Below are positions 37,265-44,833 of a stretch of 64,000 bases of DNA, in pieces. The stretch lies in NCBI RefSeq assembly GCF_041435095.1, contig NZ_CP108025.1:4464001-4528000 (forward strand), in the 5' to 3' direction. A program made the translations under genes and the position numbers. Below the pieces are notes generated by a model. That model did not search any database. It had not been told where the DNA came from and worked only from the letters and a program-made list of their open reading frames with translations. This DNA is from Kitasatospora sp. NBC_00315 (GTDB taxonomy: Bacteria > Actinomycetota > Actinomycetes > Streptomycetales > Streptomycetaceae). The first letter of the stretch is position 1; each line of letters opens with the position of its first letter.

Positions 37265-37352
37265 CAGAGGCCCTACCGGATCTCTCCGGTAGGGCCTCTG
37301 TACAACTGGGTCGGGGTGGCGGGATTTGAACCCACGGCCTCTTCGTCCCGAA
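37265..37352 (-). repeat. tRNA-Pro 3'-half copy 3: left end of the 19-kb element
   Basis: A terminator-type hairpin (37265-37300) is followed by 37311-37352, which is identical over 42 bp to the 3' part of the intact tRNA-Pro (56239-56280). Identity stops exactly at the anticodon-loop edge, then diverges. It is the left attachment site of the element ending at 56280. Confidence 0.88.
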
Positions 37353-37376
37353 TTACAGGCAGCGCGGTCGCTGAAG

Positions 37377-37691
37377 TCATCTATGCAGGTCATGGGTGGT
37401 GCGAGGGGTGCTGACGGTCGCTGCTGGACGGCCTGGTTGCTGTACTTCACTGCTGTACTTCTGCCTCCTGGTGATCGGGTCGGTCGGTGGCCTCAGCCGC
37501 TCTCCGGCGCACGGGCAGGCGACGAGCAACGAGGGTTGGCTGATCAGGTGAGCGCCGCGCCAGCGAGGGCACACAGCTCGGTACGGTTTGTCGAGCGCCT
37601 CCGCTGGGACGCTGCAGTGAGTGCGCACCAACACCTCGCGGTCTGCGGCGCGGTAGTCGTGGACGCGGAGCCAGAGGGTGCTCATCACCAT
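37377..37691 (-). CDS. possible small gene or remnant
   Basis: From the ATG at 37691 the frame reads MVMSTLWLRVHDYRAADREV, then LVRTHCSVPAEALDKPYRAV and CPRWRGAHLISQPSLLVACP. Third-position G/C bias looks fairly coding, and the frame extends further upstream (SEVTDNRYYSGCALRSHGRQ) without a clear start. I do not recognise it. It may be a truncated gene beside the left attachment site. Confidence 0.25.
   Translation of the reverse strand: MVMSTLWLRVHDYRAADREVLVRTHCSVPAEALDKPYRAVCPRWRGAHLISQPSLLVACPCAGERLRPPTDPITRRQKYSSEVQQPGRPAATVSTPRTTHDLHR
37435..37462. repeat. candidate integrase arm sites, left end
   Basis: GGTTGCTGTACTTC (37435-37448) is followed at once by a second TGCTGTACTTCT (37451-37462). 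The first recurs exactly at 56165-56178 near the other end of the element. Confidence 0.5.
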
Positions 37692-37935
37692 CGCGAACTG
37701 CCTGCCGTGACTGCGAAGTGCGCAGCCGCTGTAGTAACGGTTGTCGGTGACCTCGCTGAGCGGTGCGAGCTGATCGGTGACGAGCGCGGCGAGGCTGCGG
37801 GATCCGCTGATCCAGGGATGAAGAACCCGGTGATGCCGGCGAGTCGGCCGTGGCGGTGGAGTGCGGTGCTCATGCCCGCCCTGGCAGTCTCGCCCTCGCC
37901 GGCACAGTTTGCTGCCATCGCGGAATAGATAGATA

Positions 37936-37980
37936 ATGAAAGGCGACTCGGAATTCTCACATCCGGACTGGCGTACATGA
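37936..37980 (+). CDS. possible 14-codon leader ORF
   Basis: ATG AAA GGC ... ACA TGA encodes MKGDSEFSHPDWRT. Its stop overlaps the ATG of the next gene (ATGA at 37977-37980). It might couple translation of the Cys-tailed protein, whose own ribosome site is poor. Chance cannot be excluded. Confidence 0.2.
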   Translation: MKGDSEFSHPDWRT

Positions 37981-38564
37981 ATATGCTTGCCGATATCTTG
38001 ATGAAGATTGATGGAATTGGGCTTGAGCTCGCCGATCCGCAAGGGGACTCATCGGCAGCCAAGCCAGTCGAGCATGGCCCTCTTTCGCAGCGCAGCCCGG
38101 TTCAGCAGCTGTTCCAGCGCCGGATTATTCAAGGGGCCATATCGCGGGAGACATTCCAGCATCCGGCAATCCAAGGAGCGCACTTACCTCGACTCGACGA
38201 AGCAGTGTGGTACCGAAAGGCGAGACGGCTTCCAAGCGTTCATCGTTCATTCTCGCAGTGGACCCGTGCTGTAGCAGTCGGTGGATACGTTTACCTGATA
38301 CCCGAGGATGACTCACCTGCTCCGGATATTCAACTGTTCTCTAGGCTCGGAGGCATTCGTGGCCAGGTGAGGATTACAGGAGTGGCCGTGGATGGCATGA
38401 CGCTCCAAGTGGCAGAACTTCGCTTCGAGACAGATCTCCGATGCCCCGAGGGTCCATGTGACAACGATGGTGGGTGCGGGGGATGCTGCGGAAAGTGCCG
38501 ATGCGTTCGCTCTCTCCAGGGCGATTTTCTCATGAAAAAGTGCTTTTGCCCGCAGCATCACTAG
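37977..38564 (+). CDS. hypothetical protein with Cys-rich C-terminus (low-G+C cassette, gene 1)
   Basis: A 195-aa protein of unknown family. The body is soluble (RAVAVGGYVYLIPEDDSPAP, IQLFSRLGGIRGQVRITGVA), and the last 40 residues hold ten cysteines (CPEGPCDNDGGCGGCCGKCR, then CVRS...KKCFCPQHH), suggesting metal binding. G+C is clearly lower than in neighbours, and a rare TTA leucine codon is present (in AHLPRL), so expression may depend on bldA tRNA. The next gene starts 9 bp after its stop; the two look like one transferred unit near the left end of the element. Confidence 0.7.
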   Translation: MNMLADILMKIDGIGLELADPQGDSSAAKPVEHGPLSQRSPVQQLFQRRIIQGAISRETFQHPAIQGAHLPRLDEAVWYRKARRLPSVHRSFSQWTRAVAVGGYVYLIPEDDSPAPDIQLFSRLGGIRGQVRITGVAVDGMTLQVAELRFETDLRCPEGPCDNDGGCGGCCGKCRCVRSLQGDFLMKKCFCPQHH

Positions 38565-38573
38565 GATGTCGCC

Positions 38574-39110
38574 ATGCAGCCTGTATCTTACCTGTCAATT
38601 GGAACGGCGACTACTGCCTGTATTGGTACCTGGCTTGTTGGGGTTGTAGCTGGCATTATTGCGATTCAGCAGCTACGCAATGCCTCCTTCTTGCCCTGTG
38701 CAACTGCGGGCTGGGAGATCGGATGGCAAGGGGAGGAAGAAGCGAAGAATCGGCGCATGGTGGTCATTCACCTAACGAATCACGGTGGCGCCGCAGGGAT
38801 GGTTGAACGCATCGTCATGACGGATCCAGACCATGATGTAATTGACGCTACGATCTGCGTTGGCTGGGAGGAGGCGCCCCAGCAGCCCCTCCCATTTATA
38901 TTACCCGGAAAATCATCTGCGGTGATTGTACTCAAGCCGTCAGAGTCGCCCCAGTTTGTCGGCAACAGAAGGGCGCTCGTCATATATGGCAACGGCAAGA
39001 AGAAATGCCTTCCCATGAAGAAGGTGGAGCTGAGTCTCAGTGCGGAGAAAACTACGATCCCCCCGGGCGCATTGGTTAATACTGGAAGTGCAGATCTGGG
39101 GGAGCATTAG
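38574..39110 (+). CDS. hypothetical N-terminally membrane-anchored protein (low-G+C cassette, gene 2)
   Basis: A 178-aa protein with one hydrophobic segment near the N-terminus (TACIGTWLVGVVAGIIAIQQ) and a beta-rich soluble domain (RRMVVIHLTNHGGAAGMVER through KSSAVIVLKPSESPQFVGNR). It ends ALVNTGSADLGEH. Low G+C and a TTA codon (in PFILPG) match the gene before it, 9 bp upstream. I do not recognise either. A membrane protein plus a Cys-rich soluble partner could be an effector pair, but that is speculation. Confidence 0.7.
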   Translation: MQPVSYLSIGTATTACIGTWLVGVVAGIIAIQQLRNASFLPCATAGWEIGWQGEEEAKNRRMVVIHLTNHGGAAGMVERIVMTDPDHDVIDATICVGWEEAPQQPLPFILPGKSSAVIVLKPSESPQFVGNRRALVIYGNGKKKCLPMKKVELSLSAEKTTIPPGALVNTGSADLGEH

Positions 39111-39122
39111 GGGTTGACCGTA

Positions 39123-39923
39123 TCAGCGGTCGCCAACCGATCTGGCGACCAGTAGGGAGTACCCGAGGTAGAAGTGGCTCAGCTGCGTCATGACGGAGAG
39201 GAAGTTGAGAGTCTCCCACTTGTGTTGGAAATCGTCATTGGCGACCTCTTGGAACGCCTCGGCGTGGCGGTCCCAGTGGATCAGGTCTCCGTACTGGAAG
39301 AGGGAGAGGACCTCTTGTGGCTTGACGTCCTCGCCTGGCACGGGCAGGTTCGGATGCGCCCCCATCAGTTCGAGTGCCCGGCGGTCTGCCATCGCTGTGA
39401 GCAAGCGGGAGTTCAGCTGCCCGTGGGCGCGGTTCCACAGTCGTTGAAGCTCTAGCCGTTGATCGCGGTGTTCGTCGTGATGCTGATGTGCTATTTGGCC
39501 GATGATCTTTCGCACCTGGCTGTAGCTCGCTGGCTCCTGCGCGCTCGCCATCTGGCGGAAGAGGACGGTGGTCCCTCGGATGGCTTCCTTCACTGGGAAG
39601 TCGGCAACCACCGCCTCGACTCCGTCATTCATGTTGATGGAGACTCCGCTGCTGTGGCTGAGGACCGTGGACTCAGACAGCTCCTGGCAGGTATGGACGT
39701 ATCGACGCAGGATCCTCAGCTCGGCAGCAGAGATTCCTGGGAGCTTCGCGAACGATGCGGGGTTGGGCAGGTCGAAGACGAGTCGGAAGAGCTGCCACCA
39801 GTAGGCGTAACCTTCCGGATTTGGGCTGCGATCGGCATACGGTGGTGCGAACCGCAATGGCTGAGGTAGAGCCAATGCTCGCGGCTCTACGGCTTGCACG
39901 TGCTGTACGTCGTCCTTGGCCAC
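39123..39923 (-). CDS. hypothetical protein, 266 aa
   Basis: An all-helical soluble protein beginning VAKDDVQHVQAVEPRALALP. It contains YAYWWQLFRLVFDLPNPASF, ISAAELRILRRYVHTCQELS and a His-rich IGQIAHQHHDEHRDQRLELQ. It ends FYLGYSLLVARSVGDR. No known domain is evident. GTG at 39923. It is convergent with the low-G+C cassette and lies 64 bp after the next gene, in the same direction, so the two may be co-transcribed. The HHDEHRD cluster could bind metal. Confidence 0.6.
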   Translation of the reverse strand: MAKDDVQHVQAVEPRALALPQPLRFAPPYADRSPNPEGYAYWWQLFRLVFDLPNPASFAKLPGISAAELRILRRYVHTCQELSESTVLSHSSGVSINMNDGVEAVVADFPVKEAIRGTTVLFRQMASAQEPASYSQVRKIIGQIAHQHHDEHRDQRLELQRLWNRAHGQLNSRLLTAMADRRALELMGAHPNLPVPGEDVKPQEVLSLFQYGDLIHWDRHAEAFQEVANDDFQHKWETLNFLSVMTQLSHFYLGYSLLVARSVGDR

Positions 39924-39986
39924 AGGGCAAGTTTGGCAGACTGCCCAGCGGGTCGGCGCTGCCGGATGGATGTCGCCTCGGCGTTG

Positions 39987-41312
39987 TCACGGCTGACAGT
40001 GTCCTGCTGCATTTCCAGTCGTGTCCCTCCGCATCGCGGTCATGGACAGCTCGGCGAGACGGGGGAGGAAGGTCACGTCGAGCTGATCGACCGGGTGCAG
40101 CAGGCTCCGCTCGCAGGTCTCCGCGACCCACACCGTGTAGCCAGCTCGCGGGTAGGCCGTGTTGATGCCGATCTCGCCCTTCGGGATTGTGCCGTTAAAC
40201 GGCGTCGGGATGCCCTCGGCGTTCCAGTAGTCCCAAACCTCAAGGGCCTTCGCCTGCTCGAAGGCGAGATATAGCTGCGGGTAGCGGTCGATGATGCGCA
40301 TCTCGCGGAAGATGAGCTGGCCCAGCAGGTGTGGCGTGGTCGCTGCGAGGACGTCGAAGTCCGCGTCGCGGAACGTGACGGACGCCGCGTCCTGGCCGGG
40401 TGCGAGTACCACGGTGGCGAACAGGTGGGACAGGCGGCGCCTGGTGAAGCGGGCCACCCCGGATGTCAGGCCAGCCTCGATCTGTCCGACGAGTTGGAGG
40501 AGGCGGTCGTGTCCTGGGTTGAAGCGGGACAGGTCGAAGAGCTGGTCCATGCCCTGGACCGCCGAGAACGCCAGCCGCTTGTAGAGGCGGTTGTTCATCT
40601 CTCCGAGCTGGGCGTACGTCTTGGTCTCGGGTGTCGTGGAGTGGAGCATCAGGTACTCGGACAGCACCTCGAAGTAGAGGTAGCCGAGGAACGGGAAGGC
40701 CGGCACGGTGGCGGCGAGCTGGTCGATGAACTCGGCGTCCGGCGTCGGCGTTCCGGCGGCGTTGGCGAGGAGGGTGTCGAGGAAGGGTGCCGCTGCGCGG
40801 AGCCGGTCCAGCACCGCTCGGCGGAGCTGGGTGTCCTCGGTCTCGGTGAGGAAGCTGCGGTGGGTGAGGTAGGTGCGTAGGTGGATGGCTCCCAGCCGGA
40901 GGTAGTCGATTCCCTTTGGCGGCACGGGAGCGTCGGGGGTGATTTCGAAGACCAGGGTGCGGGTGTGCTTCTTGGTCTCCAGTAGGTAGGTGCCCAGGTT
41001 GTGGGGGCGTAGGCCAGCGGGCTCGGGGGTGAGGGGAGCGCAGTAGAGGGCCGCGACGAGGCAGCCGGTGGAGGCGTAGAGGTGTCCGCTGGCGCGGATG
41101 GCGTGCAGGGCCACAGTGGTGTGCATGAGGTGGATGGGGCGTCCGGCGGCCAGTGTCTTGGTCAGGGAGTTGTCGCTCAGCAGCCACCCGTTGGGTGTCT
41201 CGTGTTCGAGGTGGTGGCGCCAGTCGGCTTCGGTCTCGGCGAGGCCGGCCGGGCCAGGTCGGGTGGCGCGGCTGGTGTGGTCGGTGTGGGCGTTGTCCCA
41301 CTCGTGGTGCAT
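39987..41312 (-). CDS. hypothetical protein, 441 aa, possible ADP-ribosyltransferase-like N-terminus
   Basis: Begins MHHEWDNAHTDHTSRATRPG. The segment GRPIHLMHTTVALHAIRASG HLYASTGCLVAALYC has the H-x-T...I-x-x-S-G-x-L layout of ADP-ribosyltransferase-like folds, but the rest is not clearly matched, so this is a weak hint. The C-terminal half contains FATVVLAPGQDAASVTFRDA and LAFEQAKALEVWDYWNAEGI. ATG at 41312 follows GGAGGTCATCC. It lies 10 bp after the HD-domain gene on the same strand, indicating an operon. Confidence 0.6.
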   Translation of the reverse strand: MHHEWDNAHTDHTSRATRPGPAGLAETEADWRHHLEHETPNGWLLSDNSLTKTLAAGRPIHLMHTTVALHAIRASGHLYASTGCLVAALYCAPLTPEPAGLRPHNLGTYLLETKKHTRTLVFEITPDAPVPPKGIDYLRLGAIHLRTYLTHRSFLTETEDTQLRRAVLDRLRAAAPFLDTLLANAAGTPTPDAEFIDQLAATVPAFPFLGYLYFEVLSEYLMLHSTTPETKTYAQLGEMNNRLYKRLAFSAVQGMDQLFDLSRFNPGHDRLLQLVGQIEAGLTSGVARFTRRRLSHLFATVVLAPGQDAASVTFRDADFDVLAATTPHLLGQLIFREMRIIDRYPQLYLAFEQAKALEVWDYWNAEGIPTPFNGTIPKGEIGINTAYPRAGYTVWVAETCERSLLHPVDQLDVTFLPRLAELSMTAMRRDTTGNAAGHCQP

Positions 41313-41322
41313 GGATGACCTC

Positions 41323-42084
41323 CTACTGCCGAATGTTGAGGAGCTGGCGGGCTTGGATGAGCGCACCGTGGTTGGTTGCGCCGTTGAGTCGGGCCTGTTC
41401 GCTTCGGATGACCAGGTCGAAGGCGACGGGGTGGAGCCATGCGGGGATGACGATGCGCAGGTGGGAGGGGTCGGGCCACCAGCGGGTGAGGGGAAGTCGG
41501 TAGCGGTCCAGGCAGTCGGCCGCCTTGAGCAGGTCGATCAGGTGGGGCGCCCGCTGGTAGGCGCGGTTCTGCTCAGGGGTGAAGTCCGAGTACGGGACGT
41601 CGTGGAGGCCGATCGCGGCGGCTACCTGTTTCGAGAGGTCCGGTGGTAGTTCGCGGCCGAGCATGGTGGTGACGGCGGGCTGGTTGCGGGTGAACCAGAG
41701 TGCTGCCCGTCGACCGTGCCCGGGATCGTCGCGGTCGTCGCGCCGCCGGCAGTCGTGGACTGCTGCAGCGGCGCAGAGGGCGGCACTGTGATCGCGGTCG
41801 AGTCCGTACTCCTGGGCGAGAAGACCGGCGAGCAGGGAGACGCGAGCGTTGTGCCGGATACCGTGGATGGAGTCGACGAGCTGGGGCTGCGCGAACCAGG
41901 TCGCGTCCGGTACCAGCATGAGCGGCGGATATGGCAGGGTGGGCGGCGCTGCTGAGGCTTCGGGCCGGTTTCTGGCGATCCAGGCGAGTGTGTCCTGGTC
42001 CATGACCTGATGGGCTGGAAGGCTCCGGTTCTCGGCGAGTTCTCTGAGCGACGCGGTGCTCTGCTCCGGCGTTCGTGAGGTCAT
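41323..42084 (-). CDS. HD-domain phosphohydrolase-like protein
   Basis: A 253-aa protein. IHGIRHNARVSLLAGLLAQE gives the first His, and ALCAAAAVHDCRRRDD the HD pair; a further DDPGHGRRAALWF and LHDVPYSDF complete a likely HD metal site. HD proteins hydrolyse phosphate esters of nucleotides, but the substrate is unknown. ATG at 42084 was chosen because it lies 29 bp from the divergent glycosyltransferase start and upstream residues lack coding character. It heads the minus-strand group reaching 39123. Confidence 0.75.
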   Translation of the reverse strand: MTSRTPEQSTASLRELAENRSLPAHQVMDQDTLAWIARNRPEASAAPPTLPYPPLMLVPDATWFAQPQLVDSIHGIRHNARVSLLAGLLAQEYGLDRDHSAALCAAAAVHDCRRRDDRDDPGHGRRAALWFTRNQPAVTTMLGRELPPDLSKQVAAAIGLHDVPYSDFTPEQNRAYQRAPHLIDLLKAADCLDRYRLPLTRWWPDPSHLRIVIPAWLHPVAFDLVIRSEQARLNGATNHGALIQARQLLNIRQ

Positions 42085-42112
42085 CTCTGGTTCCTCGAAG
42101 GGAAGAGGTTCG

Positions 42113-42976
42113 GTGGGCGTCAAGCTGGGCGTGGCGGTGCTGACCATGGGCACGCGGCCGAAGGAGTTGGCCGAGCTGCTGGCCTCGGTGGAGATGCAGA
42201 CGGTCAAGGCCGCGAAGGTCGTGGTGGTCGGGAACGGGTGCGCACTGCCGGAACTGCCGCCGTGGGTCGAGAGCGTGGAGCTTGCGGACAACCTCGGGGT
42301 GACCGGCGGCCGGAACGTCGCCCTGGATCATTTGCGGGACGTGGACGTGGTGATCGACCTGGACGACGACGGCCTGCTGGTCGCTGACGACGTCCTCGCA
42401 CGGATCGCTGCTCTGTACGAAGGCGACCCGGACCTCGGGATCGTCGGTTTCCGGATCGCAGACGAGACCGGCGTTACCCAGCGGCGCCACGTCCCCCGGC
42501 TGCGGGCCGGAGATCCGATGCGTGGCGGTGAGGTGACCGGCTTCCTCGGCGGTGGCCACGCGCTGTCCTCGAAGATGCTGGGCCAGGTCGGGGGCTGGCC
42601 GGACGCCTTCTTCTTCGCGCACGAGGAGACCGACATGGCTTGGCGGGCGCTGGATGCCGGGTGGCGGGTGCTGTACGTCCCTGAGCTGTTGCTCCAGCAC
42701 CCGCGCACCAGCCCGACCCGGCACTCCTTCTTCTACCGGGTGAACGCCCGAAACCGGGTGTACCTGGCGCGCCGGCACCTGCCCGCTCTGCTGGTGCCGG
42801 TCTACCTCGGGGTGTGGGTGGCGCTCACCGTCGCCCGGACCCGGGACGTGGCCGGGCTGAAGGCGTGGTTCGCAGGCTTCGCCGAGGGCTGGCGCACGCC
42901 GTGCGGCCGACGCAAGCCGATGCGCTGGCGCACGGTGTGGACCATGACCCGGCTGGGCCGACCTCCGATCATCTAG
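42113..42976 (+). CDS. family 2-type glycosyltransferase
   Basis: A 287-aa protein with the GT-A start VKLGVAVLTMGTRPKELAEL, NLGVTGGRNVALDHLRD, the metal-binding VVIDLDDDG (DxD at 84-86), GFLGGGHALSSKMLGQVGGW and FFAHEETDMAWRALDAGWRV, the acceptor-site ED region. The C-terminus has a hydrophobic stretch (ALLVPVYLGVWVALTVA) that could associate with membrane. It transfers a sugar from an activated nucleotide donor to an unknown acceptor. GTG at 42113 follows GAAGGGAAGAGG. It converges on the epimerase, sharing the bases CTAG of both stops. Confidence 0.88.
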   Translation: MGVKLGVAVLTMGTRPKELAELLASVEMQTVKAAKVVVVGNGCALPELPPWVESVELADNLGVTGGRNVALDHLRDVDVVIDLDDDGLLVADDVLARIAALYEGDPDLGIVGFRIADETGVTQRRHVPRLRAGDPMRGGEVTGFLGGGHALSSKMLGQVGGWPDAFFFAHEETDMAWRALDAGWRVLYVPELLLQHPRTSPTRHSFFYRVNARNRVYLARRHLPALLVPVYLGVWVALTVARTRDVAGLKAWFAGFAEGWRTPCGRRKPMRWRTVWTMTRLGRPPII

Positions 42977-43980
42977 GCCGCTGCCGCCTGGCGCATCCAG
43001 TCCGGGATGGCGTCGGGAGTGGCCTTCAGCCAGGCCACGTAGCGGGCGACGCCTTCCGCCATCGTGATGGCCGGCCTCCAGCCCAGCAGGTCCTCCATTC
43101 GCTGGACGGAGGCGTAACCGCCCTCGGGGTCGCCGGGCGGCATGGGCGTCTCGATCAGCTGGACGTCCGGGTAGTGGCTGCGGACGAGTTCGGCGACTTG
43201 CCGAATCGAAGTTCCGGTTCCGGTACCGATGTTGATGGTCTCGTTGTGTGCGCGGGGTGCGACCAGCGCCCGCAGAGTGCCGGTGGCGATGTCGTCGACG
43301 TGGACCATGTCGCGGATCTGGTGGCCGCCGCCGTTGAGGTGCAGCGGCAGGCCGAGTGCGGCCCGCATGGCGAACCAGGCGACCACCCAGGAGTGGCTCC
43401 GCTCCTTGACGACCTGCGGTTCGCCATAGACCGAGAAGTACCGCACGACGGCATATGAGATGCCGGCACCGCCGAGCACCGCGGCGGTCTGGTACTCGCC
43501 CCACGCCTTGCTGTTGCCGTACACCGACACCGGCTGGACCGCTGCGTTCTCCACGAACTGCGGGCTGCCGTTGCCGTAGACGCTGGCGGAGGAGACGAAC
43601 ACCATCCTGCGCAGCCGGTCCGAGGCGGCGACGGCGTCCAGGACCCGCTGGGTACCGGTGATGTTGGTGTCGATGGCGTCCAGCGGCCGACGTGTGCAGG
43701 CCGCCACATCGGCCAGGGCGGCGGCGTGGATCACGTAGTCGCAGCCGGAGATCACCTTGCGCATCAGCTCCGGCTCGGCGATGTCGCCGATGATGAAGTC
43801 CGGGGCGGAGGCGTCGATGCCGAACCGCTCGCGGTACACCTCGTGCGGGTAGGCGTCGAGCTTGCATACCGAGATGGGGCGGGCGCCGAGCCGGCGGAGC
43901 TGGGACGTGATGCGGCTGCCGATGAGGCCACCGGCACCAGTGACCAGGACGGTCTTTCCTGAGAGCTGTTCGAGGGACAA
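42973..43980 (-). CDS. NAD-dependent epimerase/dehydratase (extended SDR)
   Basis: A 335-aa protein with Rossmann motif TGAGGLIG (14-21), SSASVYGNG, catalytic Y154xxxK158 in VYGNSKAW, and the downstream RYFSVYGEPQ and IRDMVHVDDIATGTLRALVA signatures of nucleotide-sugar epimerases and dehydratases. It probably supplies a modified sugar donor for the convergent glycosyltransferase. It lies 52 bp downstream of a set of three tiny coupled genes on the same strand. Confidence 0.9.
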   Translation of the reverse strand: MSLEQLSGKTVLVTGAGGLIGSRITSQLRRLGARPISVCKLDAYPHEVYRERFGIDASAPDFIIGDIAEPELMRKVISGCDYVIHAAALADVAACTRRPLDAIDTNITGTQRVLDAVAASDRLRRMVFVSSASVYGNGSPQFVENAAVQPVSVYGNSKAWGEYQTAAVLGGAGISYAVVRYFSVYGEPQVVKERSHSWVVAWFAMRAALGLPLHLNGGGHQIRDMVHVDDIATGTLRALVAPRAHNETINIGTGTGTSIRQVAELVRSHYPDVQLIETPMPPGDPEGGYASVQRMEDLLGWRPAITMAEGVARYVAWLKATPDAIPDWMRQAAAA

Positions 43981-44032
43981 GGGAGGTTCTTCCTCTCACA
44001 CGTGGGATGGGCGTGCTGCGGCGACGCGCGGG

Positions 44033-44236
44033 TCAGCTGTCGCGGTGTTGCGGGCAGCGACATGCAGGCCAGGTGGCCGACGGGTGGTAGGCGTAGGCGT
44101 CGGGTTCCGATTCCACGGTGATGACGCCGGAGTCGTCGTACCGGGTGCCGTCCTTCGCGATCTTGAACGTGCGGATATACAGGCCCTGGTGGCGGTCCTC
44201 CGGGAGCTTGAAGTCCGAGGAGTTCTCAGCGCTCAC
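44033..44236 (-). CDS. small hypothetical protein, 67 aa
   Basis: Starts MSAENSSDFKLPEDRHQGLY and continues IRTFKIAKDGTRYDDSGVIT, ending PACRCPQHRDS. It has a short CxC and terminal His. GTG at 44236 overlaps the upstream stop by 4 bp. It is the last of three tiny coupled genes upstream of the epimerase. I know of no family; small proteins like this are common beside XRE-type regulators in streptomycetes. Confidence 0.6.
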   Translation of the reverse strand: MSAENSSDFKLPEDRHQGLYIRTFKIAKDGTRYDDSGVITVESEPDAYAYHPSATWPACRCPQHRDS

Positions 44237-44382
44237 GCCGCCGACTCCCGGTGCCGCTCGCGGCGGCGGCGACCGGCAGCGAGCTGACGCAGGACCAGGG
44301 CGCGTCGGCGGGCGCGTTCTCGGTTCGGGACGAAGATGACGGTCCGGTCGCTGGCCTGGATGTGGATCTCGGCGCTGTTCAC
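44233..44382 (-). CDS. very small basic protein, 49 aa
   Basis: Reads VNSAEIHIQASDRTVIFVPN, then a strongly basic tail (RERARRRALVLRQLAAGRRRRERHRESAA). GTG at 44382 overlaps the upstream stop by 4 bp, and its own stop overlaps the next start by 4 bp. The tight overlaps on both sides support a real gene. The basic tail suggests nucleic-acid binding, but this is only inference. Confidence 0.5.
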   Translation of the reverse strand: MNSAEIHIQASDRTVIFVPNRERARRRALVLRQLAAGRRRRERHRESAA

Positions 44383-44615
44383 GCGGCGCTCCCGAAGCGG
44401 ATGTTCCTGGTCACGTCGCAGGGCCAGAGGCTCTCGCATCGGACGCACAGCCGGTCCTTGCTGCGGTGCTCGTCCAGCAGCATGCGATTGCTGGTCGCGG
44501 CGGCGCCCTCCCGCGTCGGACTCGTGGATCGGCGCGGGATCGGCCGGGTGGGGTACACGAGCGTGGAGGCGATGTTGAGGCTCCACGGGTGCGGTGTGCG
44601 GTCGGCAGTCGTCAT
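44379..44615 (-). CDS. small hypothetical protein with CxxC motif, 78 aa
   Basis: Begins MTTADRTPHPWSLNIASTLV and carries RLCVRCESLWPCDVTRNIRF, with a CxxC and a nearby third Cys that may bind zinc. It opens the three-gene coupled set. It is divergent from the TPR-type regulator at 44834, and the 220 bp between them holds a long inverted repeat and repeated GCGGTTTAA motifs. Confidence 0.55.
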   Translation of the reverse strand: MTTADRTPHPWSLNIASTLVYPTRPIPRRSTSPTREGAAATSNRMLLDEHRSKDRLCVRCESLWPCDVTRNIRFGSAA

Positions 44616-44687
44616 CAGCCTCTCCGGGGTCGCGAGTTGGCGGGGCGGCTCTCGATGCCGGATGCATGGCTTGAGCCGCCGCAGGCC

Positions 44688-44812
44688 GCCGCTCCGCAGG
44701 GGTCCAGGACCCGAATCGGCTCCACCCTGCGGAGCGGCATGCAGTTAGTGAACCGCCTAATCGCTACTGGGAGTACGGTGTTGGGCACGCTATGCGGTTT
44801 AAGCGGTTTAAC
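44688..44812. promoter_or_regulatory. divergent control region with inverted repeat and GCGGTTTAA repeats
   Basis: A perfect 14-bp inverted repeat (44688-44701 with 44725-44738) is followed by GAACCGC at about 44750-44756 and a direct GCGGTTTAA GCGGTTTAA pair at about 44795-44812. These are plausible binding sites for the adjacent regulator. Confidence 0.5.
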
Positions 44813-44833
44813 GGCCCGTCATGGAGGTGCGCT

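Noticed and set aside
41573-43999. 808-codon minus-strand frame
   Set aside because: It is in the wrong frame relative to the epimerase and HD genes and is Arg/Pro-rich; the true proteins have recognisable motifs.
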